Source: Phytopseudomonas argentinensis (GTDB lineage: Bacteria; Pseudomonadota; Gammaproteobacteria; Pseudomonadales; Pseudomonadaceae). From it: DNA of 64,000 nucleotides. The notes beneath the pieces were generated by a model. The model saw only the letters and a list, made by a program, of their open reading frames with translations, had not been told where the DNA came from and searched no databases. Shown one piece after another: positions 45,240-54,027 of this stretch; positions within the stretch are counted from its first letter, which is position 1, and every line of letters starts with the position of its first letter. Both the position numbers and the translations under genes were made by a program. Location: NCBI RefSeq assembly GCF_900113905.1, contig NZ_FORC01000004.1, positions 310,001 to 374,000 on the forward strand, in the 5' to 3' direction.

Positions 45240-47078
45240 CTACTCGCTGTGCAGTGCGGCATAAATCAAACCGGCGAGCTTTTTACTGATACCGGGTGCT
45301 TTGGCGATTTCTTCCGTACTGGCGCGGGACAACTCCTGCAGACCGCCAAAGTGGTTGAGCAGTTCACGGCGCCGCTTCGGTCCCACGCCCGCCACCTCCT
45401 CGAGGCTCGAGGTGCGGCGCGCCTTGCCACGGCGGGCACGGTGGCCGGTGATGGCGAAGCGGTGCGATTCGTCGCGAATCTGCTGAATCAGGTGCAAGGC
45501 GGGTGAGTTGCCTGGCAGGGTGAATTCATGGGCGGCGTCGTTCAGGTACAGGGTTTCCAGGCCGGGCTTGCGCGTCGTGCCCTTGGCTACTCCAAGCAGG
45601 ATCAGCGGTGGCACTTCCAGTTCGGTCAACACCTCGCGCGCCATTGCCAACTGGCCCTTGCCGCCGTCCACCAGGAGGATGTCCGGCAGCTTGCCTTCGT
45701 TCTGCTTGATCTTGCTGAAGCGCCGGGTCAGCGCCTGGTGCATGGCCGCATAATCATCGCCGGCGGTCACGCCTTCGATGTTGTAACGCCGGTAATCGGA
45801 CTTGGTCGGGCCTTCGGGCCCGAATACCACGCAGGAGGCCACTGTCGCCTCGCCGCTGGAATGACTGATATCGAAGCATTCCAGGCGCTGCGGCACCTCA
45901 TCCATGCCCAGCGCTTCGGCCAGCGCGTCGAAACGCCCTGCCATGTGCTCGCGATTGGCCAGCCGGGCGCCGAGCGCCTGCTCGGCATTGGTTACCGCCA
46001 GTGCCTGCCAGCGCGCCCGGGTACCGCGAACCCGATAGCTGATGCCCAGCTCGCGGCCACGCAGCTCCTGCACGGCGGCGATGAATACGGGATAGTCTTC
46101 ATGGGGCGCATTGACGATCAGCTCGCTGGGCAGGTCGCGCTCATGGCTACCCAGGTAGTACTGGCCGAGAAAAGCGACGAGAACGTCCTGGGCTTCTTCC
46201 TCGATCGCCACCTGCGGGAAGAAATTCTTGCTGCCCAGCACGCGGCCGCCGCGCACGCTGATCAGGTGCACACAGGCGCCGCCCGGGTTGACCAGGGCGG
46301 CGACGATGTCGACGTCTCCGGTGCCGCCTTCCATACTCTGCTGATCCTGCACCCGGCGCAGCAAGGCCATCTGGTCACGCAGCTCGGCGGCTTTCTCGAA
46401 ATCCAGGGCCGCGGAGGCCTGCTGCATGTTTGCCGAGAGCTCGGCATTCAGGGCATTGCTGCGCCCTTCCAGAAACATCACCGAATGGCGCACGTCCTCG
46501 GCGTACTCGGCCGGCTCTACCAGCCCGACGCAAGGCGCCTTGCAGCGCTTGATCTGGTACTGCAGGCAGGGGCGCGTGCGGTTGCGGTAGTAACTGTCCT
46601 CGCACTGACGAACCAGAAAGGTTTTCTGCAGCAACGCCAGGCTTTCACGGATCGCCCCGGCACTGGGATAGGGCCCGAAGTAACGCCCCTTGCGATTCTT
46701 CGCACCGCGATGGATATCCAGGCGCGGGTAATCGCCATCGGACAGGAAGACGTAAGGGTAGGATTTGTCATCGCGCAGCAGGATGTTATAGGGGGGGCGC
46801 CATTCCTTGATCAGCGTCTGCTCGAGCAGCAGCGCTTCCGTCTCGTTGCCGGTAATGGTGGTTTCCACCTGGGCGATCTTGCCGACCAGCGCCGAGGTCT
46901 TGGTAGCCAACCCGGTCTTGCGGAAATAACTGGCGAGACGCTTCTTGAGGTTCTTGGCCTTGCCGACATACAGCAGGTTGCCGCTGGCGTCGAACATCCG
47001 GTAGACACCGGGACGGCCACTACAGGTAGCCAGGAATGCGCTGGCATCGAACACGGGATTCACGTCAGCTGGTTGCAT
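45240..47078 (-). CDS. uvrC: Excinuclease ABC subunit C
   Basis: A 612-residue nucleotide-excision-repair nuclease. GIY-YIG domain [20 protein letters not shown] at about 22-41, UVR motif [15 protein letters not shown] near 205, the C-terminal endonuclease domain ([12 protein letters not shown]) and a helix-hairpin-helix pair at the end ([24 protein letters not shown]). ATG 47078 lies 14 bp inside gacA, so the two are coupled. Confidence 0.97.
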   Translation of the reverse strand: MQPADVNPVFDASAFLATCSGRPGVYRMFDASGNLLYVGKAKNLKKRLASYFRKTGLATKTSALVGKIAQVETTITGNETEALLLEQTLIKEWRPPYNILLRDDKSYPYVFLSDGDYPRLDIHRGAKNRKGRYFGPYPSAGAIRESLALLQKTFLVRQCEDSYYRNRTRPCLQYQIKRCKAPCVGLVEPAEYAEDVRHSVMFLEGRSNALNAELSANMQQASAALDFEKAAELRDQMALLRRVQDQQSMEGGTGDVDIVAALVNPGGACVHLISVRGGRVLGSKNFFPQVAIEEEAQDVLVAFLGQYYLGSHERDLPSELIVNAPHEDYPVFIAAVQELRGRELGISYRVRGTRARWQALAVTNAEQALGARLANREHMAGRFDALAEALGMDEVPQRLECFDISHSSGEATVASCVVFGPEGPTKSDYRRYNIEGVTAGDDYAAMHQALTRRFSKIKQNEGKLPDILLVDGGKGQLAMAREVLTELEVPPLILLGVAKGTTRKPGLETLYLNDAAHEFTLPGNSPALHLIQQIRDESHRFAITGHRARRGKARRTSSLEEVAGVGPKRRRELLNHFGGLQELSRASTEEIAKAPGISKKLAGLIYAALHSE

Positions 47079-47709
47079 CGACCATGCCGTGACGGACCGC
47101 GAGCAGCGCCAGTTCCACGTCACTGGTGATCGACAGCTTTTCAAAAATTCGGTAGCGGTAGGTATTCACCGTCTTGGGGGACAGGCACAACTTGTCGGAG
47201 ATGCTCTGCACCTTCTGGCAACCGGCGATCATCAAGGCAATCTGGATCTCGCGCTCGGAGAGCAGGTCGAACGGCGAGTTGCTGCTCTGCGGCTGGAACG
47301 ACTTCAGGGCCAGCTGCTGGGCAATCTGCGGGCTGATGAAGCGCTGCCCCGCAAAGACCATGCGTATGGCCTGCACCATTTCCTCGAGGCCTGCTCCCTT
47401 GGTCAGGTAGCCGGCAGCCCCGGCCTGCAACAGGCGCGTGGGGAACGGATCCTCTTCGCACACGGTAACCGCCACCACCTTGAGGTCGGGATGGCTGCGC
47501 ACCAGCTTGCGAGTCGCCTCGAGCCCGCCGATGCCGGGCATCTTCACATCCATCAGCACGACATCGGGCTTGAGCTCACGCACCTTCTTCAGCGCCTCTT
47601 CACCCGAACTCGCCTGGCCAACGACCTGCAAGCCGTCAATATCGACCAGCATGCGCGAAATACCCGTACGAACGAGGTCGTGATCATCAACCACCAATAC
47701 CTTAATCAA
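47065..47709 (-). CDS. gacA: Response regulator GacA (UvrY/GacA family)
   Basis: A 214-residue NarL-type regulator. The receiver phosphoacceptor Asp54 lies in [11 protein letters not shown], with the conserved Lys in [11 protein letters not shown]. The LuxR-type HTH is [18 protein letters not shown] then [24 protein letters not shown]. Activated by the GacS kinase (not in the window), it drives small RNAs of the Rsm system that control secondary metabolism. Overlap with uvrC is the classical gac arrangement. Confidence 0.96.
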   Translation of the reverse strand: MIKVLVVDDHDLVRTGISRMLVDIDGLQVVGQASSGEEALKKVRELKPDVVLMDVKMPGIGGLEATRKLVRSHPDLKVVAVTVCEEDPFPTRLLQAGAAGYLTKGAGLEEMVQAIRMVFAGQRFISPQIAQQLALKSFQPQSSNSPFDLLSEREIQIALMIAGCQKVQSISDKLCLSPKTVNTYRYRIFEKLSITSDVELALLAVRHGMVDATS

Positions 47710-48038
47710 ACGAACACCTCGTACCTGCGCGAGCGCCGCAAGGCGACTACTTGAGAGAACCGCACCATATCAAAAAACCTGACAGGTGAGTTAGCAATGA
47801 GCGTCAATTTGCAAGCGCCAGACAACTTTCATTGCCGAATCGCCGCGTTTGTCGCCGTGCCGCTCGCCGCGGATCCGCTAGGAGCGTCGCGCCAGGAACG
47901 GTGGGACTATGCAGCCATCCATCACGCGACAGCCGCGAAAGACTGCTGGGTAAGCAATGGCGAATAATTTAGGCGGAACGTGCAGCCCTGGGCACTGCTC
48001 TGACATTACAGACGTGAACCATACCCGAGGGATTTTCA
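47710..48038. other. Gene-free region upstream of gacA
   Basis: A 329-bp stretch; it should hold the gacA promoter on the minus strand and that of the 68-aa gene on the plus strand. Only short unsupported frames are present, and no strong hairpin or sRNA-like terminator was seen. Confidence 0.5.
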
Positions 48039-48245
48039 ATGGACATGCTCATCAAGCAGCTCAAGACAGTGACTGCCGGCCGTTATCACATCGTCACGGA
48101 AACTTCCGCCGAAGGCCTGCAGGTCGATTGCCTGGATCTGCAATGCAACCTAGTGGCAACGCGCCGCCTAACCGCAGCCCAGTTGCAGAACAAGATTCTG
48201 ATGACTGCCGTCTATGCAGATCTCAAGGGTACGCTGGGCTACTGA
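48039..48245 (+). CDS. Small conserved hypothetical protein, 68 aa
   Basis: A 68-residue soluble protein: short strands (GRYHIVTETSAEGLQVDCLD) then RRLTAAQLQNKILMTAVYADL. The layout is reminiscent of the DUF3509 family of Pseudomonas, but the match is weak. The upstream GAGGGATTTTCA gives a plausible ribosome site. Function unknown. Confidence 0.6.
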   Translation: MDMLIKQLKTVTAGRYHIVTETSAEGLQVDCLDLQCNLVATRRLTAAQLQNKILMTAVYADLKGTLGY

Positions 48246-48594
48246 TCGGCGCGTTCACCGCCCCTGCTGATCAGCCTGCCCGTCCCTCAAGCGCGGTCAC
48301 GGCCTTGCCAAACCGCGCTGATAAATCGTCGCGCCATCCCCTGCCCCGCTGCACAAGCCTGCTCTCACCGGTTACAGCGCACCAGGCGACCAGACCGCCG
48401 ACTCGGTAAGCCGAGACGCTAATCCGCCATGTCCGAAAACCATGGATTTGCGCGCCGCAAAAGTGACCGAGCAGTCGCACAAATACTCTGAACGAACCCT
48501 CTTGCCGCTCATTCTATGTTGATCATCGCTTGCCAGCATTGCGCCATGGGCGGACGGGCAAGCAATCAGCCAACAGCCAAGAAAGAGCATTGCC
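48246..48594. other. Gene-free region before a 33-aa microprotein gene
   Basis: A 349-bp stretch where I see no credible gene, RNA or strong hairpin. The last 20 bp (GAAAGAG) provide a ribosome site for the microprotein at 48595. Confidence 0.45.
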
Positions 48595-48696
48595 ATGATC
48601 TGGATCGTACTCGGGGTCGCCCTGTCTGTCGCATCACTGCTCGGCGCAGGCATTTACTCACTGCTGCAGATTCTTGGTGAATTCAGCCAAGGCTGA
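48595..48696 (+). CDS. 33-residue single-span membrane microprotein
   Basis: ATG 48595 to TGA 48694-48696, with GAAAGAG eight bases upstream. The product starts MIWIVLGVALSVASLLGAGI and ends LLQILGEFSQG: one hydrophobic helix of about 24 residues and a short polar end. The spacing, start and amino-acid pattern are those of real small membrane proteins, but comparative evidence is not available here. Confidence 0.5.
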   Translation: MIWIVLGVALSVASLLGAGIYSLLQILGEFSQG

Positions 48697-48851
48697 TCAA
48701 GCTGGCATCTGGGGCGCCCCCCGGAAGTGGCCGGGGCCATCAAGTATTGCCTTTTTGCGGCTGTATACCCCTGCTTTGACGCGCAGCGTCTCGCGCCTGC
48801 GCACGAATCCAACTAATCTAGCGCTCTCGCCTCCCGCCGCAGCGCTACCCC

Positions 48852-50081
48852 ATGCCAGAAAACGCTCTCAGCATCAGCTTGCTGCTGCCTCCCGGCACCT
48901 CACTTGCCAGCAAACTCAGCCATGAACTCATCGAACACCTTCCGGTAGGCGTGTATCTGTGCAACGCCCAGGGTACGGTGGTGGCCTACAACCACAAGGC
49001 AGCCGACATCTGGGGCGAATCGCCAAACCTGGGTGAGAGCCAAATCAAATTTTGTGGCGCGCATAAGCTGTTGACCCCCGAAGGCGTACACATCCCCCAT
49101 CACCAGACGCCACTGGCGGAAATTCTCGTCACCCAGAAGGCCGTGACCAACTTTCGCACCATCGTCGAGCGCAGAGACGGCAGCCGGGTGCCGGTGCTCG
49201 CCAATATCGTGCCCTTGTTCGATAGCGACGGAACCATGCTGGGCTTCATGAACAGCGTGCAAGACCTGCGTCAGCAGGTTGCCCAGGAACTCAACCAGCA
49301 ACATCTCGAGAACGCGCTGTTCCAGTCGCAGAAGATGGAAGTGGTCGGGCAGATCACCAGCGGCCTGGCCCACGACTTCAACAACCAGTTGGCAAGCATG
49401 AGCATGGGCCTCTCGCTGATGGAGCGGGAAGTCGAAGCCGCGAACTCCGAAAAATTGCGCCGCTACTTCGACCTGTGCAAGGAAGCCGTCGAGCGCGCCA
49501 CTTCACTGGCCGACAACCTGCTGCGCTTTTCCCGCAAGCGTGCCAAGAAGCTGGAACGGCTGGATCCCAATCAGCTGGTGCTTGGCATGACTTCGCTGAT
49601 CCGCACCGCGGTCGGCGCCAGGATTGTTGTCAATCTCGACCTGGCACCGGATACCCGGTTCCTCAAGGCCAACAAGCAGCAACTGGAGAGCGCGATACTC
49701 AACCTGGCCATCAATGCCCGGGACGCGATGCCGGACGGCGGCACTTTGGACCTGAGCACCCACGACGCCAACCTCGACCGCCACAACTTCCCGGGGCACA
49801 ACGCCAATTTCCAGCCCGGCAGCTACGTGGTGATCAGCGTGATCGACAGCGGTTGCGGCATGACGCCCGAGGTGCTCGAAAAGGTGTTCGCCCCGTTCTT
49901 CACCACCAAGGAAGATGGCAAGGGCACAGGGCTGGGGCTGGCCATGGTGCGCGGCTTCGTCAACGAGATGAACGGCCAGCTCACCATTGAAAGCGAACCG
50001 GGGCAAGGCACCTGCGTGCGCCTGTACTTTCCCAGCTACGGCACAGAGCATTCGCAGGCGGTAGACGGCGCCGATCGGTGA
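48852..50081 (+). CDS. PAS-domain sensor histidine kinase (soluble)
   Basis: A 409-residue kinase without membrane segments. A PAS domain is at about 22-140 (LIEHLPVGVYLCNAQGTVVAYN ... DGSRVPVLANIVPLFD). The phosphoacceptor His is in GLAHDFNNQLASM near 176, N box NLAINARDAMPDGG, G1 DSGCGM and G2 GKGTGLGLAMV. No cognate regulator is adjacent; being near gacA does not itself imply pairing. The signal sensed is unknown and probably cytoplasmic. Confidence 0.93.
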   Translation: MPENALSISLLLPPGTSLASKLSHELIEHLPVGVYLCNAQGTVVAYNHKAADIWGESPNLGESQIKFCGAHKLLTPEGVHIPHHQTPLAEILVTQKAVTNFRTIVERRDGSRVPVLANIVPLFDSDGTMLGFMNSVQDLRQQVAQELNQQHLENALFQSQKMEVVGQITSGLAHDFNNQLASMSMGLSLMEREVEAANSEKLRRYFDLCKEAVERATSLADNLLRFSRKRAKKLERLDPNQLVLGMTSLIRTAVGARIVVNLDLAPDTRFLKANKQQLESAILNLAINARDAMPDGGTLDLSTHDANLDRHNFPGHNANFQPGSYVVISVIDSGCGMTPEVLEKVFAPFFTTKEDGKGTGLGLAMVRGFVNEMNGQLTIESEPGQGTCVRLYFPSYGTEHSQAVDGADR

Positions 50082-50118
50082 CCTGCCGTCCGGGAGTGCC
50101 TGGCCACGAAGCGCAGGC

Positions 50119-50146
50119 AAAAAAAAGCCTGGCATCGCCAGGCTCT
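50119..50146 (-). terminator. Rho-independent terminator after tRNA-Ser
   Basis: Perfect 8-bp stem AGCCTGGC (50126-50133) / GCCAGGCT (50137-50144) with an A8 run at 50119-50126, giving a U-tract on the minus strand just beyond the tRNA-Ser 3' end. Confidence 0.88.
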
Positions 50147-50152
50147 TGTATT

Positions 50153-50243
50153 TGGTGGAGGGCCAGGGATTCGAACCCTGGGAACGCTATTAACGTTCGA
50201 CGGTTTTCAAGACCGTTGCATTCAACCGCTCTGCCAACCCTCC
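50153..50243 (-). tRNA. tRNA-Ser (anticodon TGA)
   Basis: A 91-nt class II tRNA on the minus strand: acceptor GGAGGGT with partner, anticodon loop CTTGAAA (anticodon TGA), long variable arm GAACGTTAATAGCGTTC, T-arm GGGTTCGAATCCC and encoded CCA at 50153-50155. Confidence 0.97.
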
Positions 50244-50419
50244 AGGTCGACACGGACGTTTCTTGCCGAAACATTCCTTTGCAACCTCGCAGGTTGCGGG
50301 CGGCATCTTACCGGAACGCAACACACTGTCAAACACTCTGACTTGGCAGTACCCAAGGCTCTGTTAAGATGCTTCTCGACCTTGGTCACGGACCAACAGC
50401 ATTTACTAGGAGTGTCGCC

Positions 50420-51088
50420 ATGCGCGAACAAGATTACGCACATAGCCCTTCACGGGTTGAACAAACCGCAGTCAGCAGCGTTCTGCGCAACACTTACGGT
50501 TTGCTGGCTCTCACCCTGGCATTCAGCGGTATCGTTGCATTCATGGCGCAGCGCGCCAATGTTCCCTACCCGAATATCTTTGTCGTGCTGATCGGCTTCT
50601 ACGGTCTGTTCTTCCTGACCGCCAAGCTGCGTGACTCCGGCTGGGGTATTCTGTCGACCTTCGCCCTCACCGGCTTCATGGGTTACACCCTGGGCCCGAT
50701 TCTCAACCGTTACCTGGGCATGGCCAACGGTGCCGAGGTCGTCAGCTCGGCGTTCATGATGACGGCGCTGGTGTTCTTCGGCCTGTCGGCTTACGTGCTG
50801 ACCACCCGCAAGGACATGAGCTTCCTGAGCGGTTTCATCACCGCCGGCTTCTTCGTGCTGCTGGGTGCGGTACTGGCCAGCCTGTTCTTCCAGATCAGCG
50901 GCCTGCAACTGGCGATCAGCGCTGGCTTCGTGCTGTTCTCGTCGGCCTGTATCCTGTTCCAGACCAGTGCGATCATCCACGGTGGTGAGCGTAACTACAT
51001 CATGGCGACCATCAGCCTGTACGTGTCGATCTACAACCTGTTCGTCAGCCTGCTGCAGATCTTCGGCATCATGGGCGGCGACGACTGA
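50420..51088 (+). CDS. Bax inhibitor-1/YccA family membrane protein
   Basis: A 222-residue protein with seven hydrophobic helices and the family pattern [20 protein letters not shown] at the first helix and [20 protein letters not shown] at the last. YccA-type members modulate the FtsH membrane protease. ATG 50420 has AGGAG nine bases upstream. It is monocistronic with a strong terminator. Confidence 0.92.
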   Translation: MREQDYAHSPSRVEQTAVSSVLRNTYGLLALTLAFSGIVAFMAQRANVPYPNIFVVLIGFYGLFFLTAKLRDSGWGILSTFALTGFMGYTLGPILNRYLGMANGAEVVSSAFMMTALVFFGLSAYVLTTRKDMSFLSGFITAGFFVLLGAVLASLFFQISGLQLAISAGFVLFSSACILFQTSAIIHGGERNYIMATISLYVSIYNLFVSLLQIFGIMGGDD

Positions 51089-51104
51089 TCGTTACTGAAC
51101 ACGA

Positions 51105-51132
51105 AAAAACCCGCCTTAGTGGCGGGTTTTTT
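51105..51132 (+). terminator. Rho-independent terminator after the YccA-family gene
   Basis: Ten-bp stem AAAACCCGCC (51106-51115) / GGCGGGTTTT (51121-51130), loop TTAGT, followed by more T's. It also serves the convergent START-domain gene. Confidence 0.92.
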
Positions 51133-51144
51133 ATTGCTTGCAAA

Positions 51145-51744
51145 CTACTGCTGGGCCTTTTCGCGCATGCCCCTGAGCGTATTGAACGGCGCTTCGACCA
51201 CGAACTTGTTGGACAACCACGAGGGAACGCTGCCACCGGGATCGGTATGCGCCTCGTAGACGACCTCGACCATGCCATCCGGCTTTGGCGTCATCGTCCA
51301 GCGCCCTTCAACACTTGCGACGCGCACATAGCCTTTTTCCTCGGGCCGGTAATCAGGTACGCCGTGCAGGGTGCGGGTTACGCTGCCATCTGCACCCTGT
51401 TCGGTGGTGACCTCGATGACCGAATCCCGCGGCGTCACCGGCCATGGCGTGTTGAAACGGGTGTAGGTCCAGCTCTTGTCGCCTTCATGCTTGAGCAGCC
51501 GCTGCTCCTGGCACTCGTGGATCCAGGCACAGGAGGCCACCACATCCTCCTGCAGTGCCCGGAGCTTGGCCACATCGGTCTTGATCGAGGTCACGCCGCG
51601 GTAGGCCTTGTAAGGGGAGCCGGCCACCTCGCTGAGGTAGACCTTGATACCCTCCTCGTCCTTGGCCAGGCGCCAGTCCTCGGCATGGGCGGCGGAGGCG
51701 AGACATAGCGCCGTACTTGCTAGCAACAAACGGGTGAACGACAT
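51145..51744 (-). CDS. Exported START-domain protein
   Basis: A 199-residue protein with signal peptide SFTRLLLASTALCLASAAHA. The mature part (EDWRLAKDEEGIKVYLSEV ... PWPVTPRDSVIEV ... PSWLSNKFVVEAPFNTL) matches START/SRPBCC lipid-binding domains of Proteobacteria. A periplasmic lipid- or hydrophobic-ligand carrier is the likely role. ATG 51744 is chosen for the signal peptide. Confidence 0.85.
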   Translation of the reverse strand: MSFTRLLLASTALCLASAAHAEDWRLAKDEEGIKVYLSEVAGSPYKAYRGVTSIKTDVAKLRALQEDVVASCAWIHECQEQRLLKHEGDKSWTYTRFNTPWPVTPRDSVIEVTTEQGADGSVTRTLHGVPDYRPEEKGYVRVASVEGRWTMTPKPDGMVEVVYEAHTDPGGSVPSWLSNKFVVEAPFNTLRGMREKAQQ

Positions 51745-51775
51745 TTTTATTCTCCGGGGGTTGGCCTGTAGAGCG

Positions 51776-52036
51776 TCAGACAGCCGTTGCGGTGGCACCT
51801 TCCAGCCACGCCAGCAGGCGGATGGCTTCTTCACGGCTATTACCGCAGACAGCGGAATCAGCTGAAAATGCGGCACATACGGCGGGTCGATCCTCGCGCC
51901 CGAAGATCGAACAGCGATTATCCTCGGCCAGATTCACGCAGCGCTCACCGGCGGCCTTGCCATTGGGCATACCGGGGATAAAGGAACTGATCGACGGGGA
52001 GATACAGCAGGCGCCACAACCAGGACGGCATTGCAT
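51776..52036 (-). CDS. YkgJ-family Cys-cluster (putative Zn/Fe-binding) protein
   Basis: An 86-residue protein with the family Cys pattern CRPGCGACCISPSIS at the N-terminus, then GERCVNL, NRCSIF and RPAVCAAF. ATG 52036 has GAGGT about eight bases upstream; an alternative ATG is at 52060. The clustered cysteines probably bind metal. It lies 31 bp upstream of the START-domain gene on the same strand. Confidence 0.85.
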   Translation of the reverse strand: MQCRPGCGACCISPSISSFIPGMPNGKAAGERCVNLAEDNRCSIFGREDRPAVCAAFSADSAVCGNSREEAIRLLAWLEGATATAV

Positions 52037-52116
52037 GGAGCGGACCTCGAACAAGGGCATGCAGCAAACGGCGGCGATTCTAGCCTACAGCATGGCGAGC
52101 CGGCAGCCCCCGACGG

Positions 52117-54027
52117 CTAGTTCAAATCGAAGCGGATGCTGAAGCGCGATCCTTCGCCCGGCGTGCTGTCGACCTCCAGCTCGGCGCCGAGCACATCCAC
52201 CGCCAGCTGGTGGGTGATATGCAAACCCAGGCCAGTGCCGCCCTGGCCGCGACGGGTGGTAAAAAACGGGTCGAATATCTTGTCCAGCAGCTCCTCATCC
52301 ATGCCGCGACCGTCGTCGATGACCTCGATGACGCACTGCCCTTGCGCTTCATCTAGTTGGCCACGAACGGTGACGACACCCTTCACGCCGGGATCGAATG
52401 CATGAACGAGCGCATTGTCGACGAGATTCTGCACGATCTGCCCGAGAGGCCCTGGGTAGCTGTCCAGAACCAGATCCGGGGCCACGTCCACGACGATTCG
52501 ATGGTCGTTCTGGCGCAGCTTCGGCTGTAGCAGCAGCGCCACCTCGTTCACCAGTTCGAGCAGGTCGAAGCGCCGCCGCTCGGTACTGGCACGGTCGGTG
52601 GCCAGTTGCTTGAAAGCACGGGTCAGCTGCGACATCCGCTCCAGGCTGATCAGAATGATGCTCAGGCCGTCATCGGTGCGCTGCACGAAACGCTCCAGGG
52701 TGGTGCGCTTCAGGCCTTCGCGCATCGCTGCCTGAAATTCCTGGCTGGCCCGCTCCAGGGTCGAAGCGGCCACGCTGGCGGCGCCAATTGGCGTATTCAA
52801 CTCATGGGCGACGCCGGCGACCATGGTGCCCAGGGACGATAGCTTTTCAGCCTGCAACAAGGCACGACGGGTGCGCTGCAGCTGCTCGACAGTACGCTGC
52901 AATTGCTCGTTACTCGCCGCCAATGCCTTGCTGCTCACTTGCAGCCCCTGCTCGGCACGCAAGCGTTCGGCCTCGTCGATCGCCCGCCTTACGCTGATCA
53001 GCAGCCCCAGCCCCTGCAGCACGCTGAAGAACAACAATACGCGCCACAGCACGCCCCACCGCAGCTGGTTGAGGTGCTCGGCCGGCAAGTGCGACAGCAA
53101 CAGCCAGTGATCGGCGACGTTGCTGGTGGCCGCGGCGGCGTCACTCGGCCGGAAATGGCTGTAGGTCCAGAAACCCGCGGCGTCGATAAACGAACCACGT
53201 TGCTCGGTTTGCAATCGCCGCCAGGTGGCCGGCTGGCGGCTGGCCAGCGTCAGCTCTGGCTTGCCGAGCAGAAAGCCCCAGGCGTGCTCGGGCCGCTCGC
53301 CCAGCATCCAGTAGCCTTCATGGTCGAGCAACTGCAGCGAGCCGCCATAGGCGAGCGAGGTTTCCCGCAAGCGCGCCAACAGCCGTTCGGCCCGGTAATC
53401 GAGGATCAGAACGCCGCGCCGCTCACCGCGCTCACTGAAAACCGGCACCGCGGCTCGCAGGATCGGCACAAGCGCTTCGAGGCTGCCATCGGGTCGATAA
53501 TGCCGTTCCAGATCGAAGCGCGACAGATAGGACTCGCCCTTGTAGAGATGCATGGTCTCCACGAAGTAATAGGCGGCCGAGTCGTTCTGCAGGTCTGCCG
53601 CCTCGACCTGTCGTGCCTTTCCCGAGCCGCCGTCGATACGCACGCGTTCCATGCCGTTCTCGTCGAGCCAGCGAATGTGCTGATAGATGCCGCGGCTATT
53701 GGAAAACTCGGCGAACAGCTCACTCAGCGCGGCGTAGCTGCTAGCGGAGGCATGCCTGAGCGCGCGGTTGAGCAGCGGCTGCTGGCTGAGAAACTGCAGA
53801 TCACCGCGCAGGCTGGATAGATGCCGCTCCAGCACCGCAACACCTTCGTTGAGGCTGTCCGACTCGGCGTCGAGCAGAGGCTCCAGACGGTCGCTGAGCA
53901 TGCGGTCGTAAAGCAGCAGGCTGAGCACCACGATCAACAGCGACCAGGGCAGAAACAGCACCAGCAGGTTACGCGGCAACGGCCTGGCGAGGATTTCTCG
54001 CCAGCCGGCCAGGCGGCGAGCGATCAT
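52117..54027 (-). CDS. Membrane-bound sensor histidine kinase with periplasmic sensing domain
   Basis: A 636-residue kinase. The first membrane span is at about 19-40 and the second at about 325-350; between them lies a roughly 280-residue periplasmic region of dCache type. A coiled coil (LQRTVEQLQRTRRALLQAEKL) follows, then the H box VAGVAHELNTPIG near 405, N box IVQNLVDNALVHAF, G1 DDGRGM and G2 GGTGLGLHI. Its ATG overlaps the stop of the REC-EAL gene, so the two form a two-component pair linked to c-di-GMP. Confidence 0.93.
   Translation of the reverse strand: MIARRLAGWREILARPLPRNLLVLFLPWSLLIVVLSLLLYDRMLSDRLEPLLDAESDSLNEGVAVLERHLSSLRGDLQFLSQQPLLNRALRHASASSYAALSELFAEFSNSRGIYQHIRWLDENGMERVRIDGGSGKARQVEAADLQNDSAAYYFVETMHLYKGESYLSRFDLERHYRPDGSLEALVPILRAAVPVFSERGERRGVLILDYRAERLLARLRETSLAYGGSLQLLDHEGYWMLGERPEHAWGFLLGKPELTLASRQPATWRRLQTEQRGSFIDAAGFWTYSHFRPSDAAAATSNVADHWLLLSHLPAEHLNQLRWGVLWRVLLFFSVLQGLGLLISVRRAIDEAERLRAEQGLQVSSKALAASNEQLQRTVEQLQRTRRALLQAEKLSSLGTMVAGVAHELNTPIGAASVAASTLERASQEFQAAMREGLKRTTLERFVQRTDDGLSIILISLERMSQLTRAFKQLATDRASTERRRFDLLELVNEVALLLQPKLRQNDHRIVVDVAPDLVLDSYPGPLGQIVQNLVDNALVHAFDPGVKGVVTVRGQLDEAQGQCVIEVIDDGRGMDEELLDKIFDPFFTTRRGQGGTGLGLHITHQLAVDVLGAELEVDSTPGEGSRFSIRFDLN

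Noticed and set aside
45528-47129. 533-codon open frame antisense to uvrC
   Set aside because: uvrC is unambiguous on the other strand; the antisense product shows no domain.
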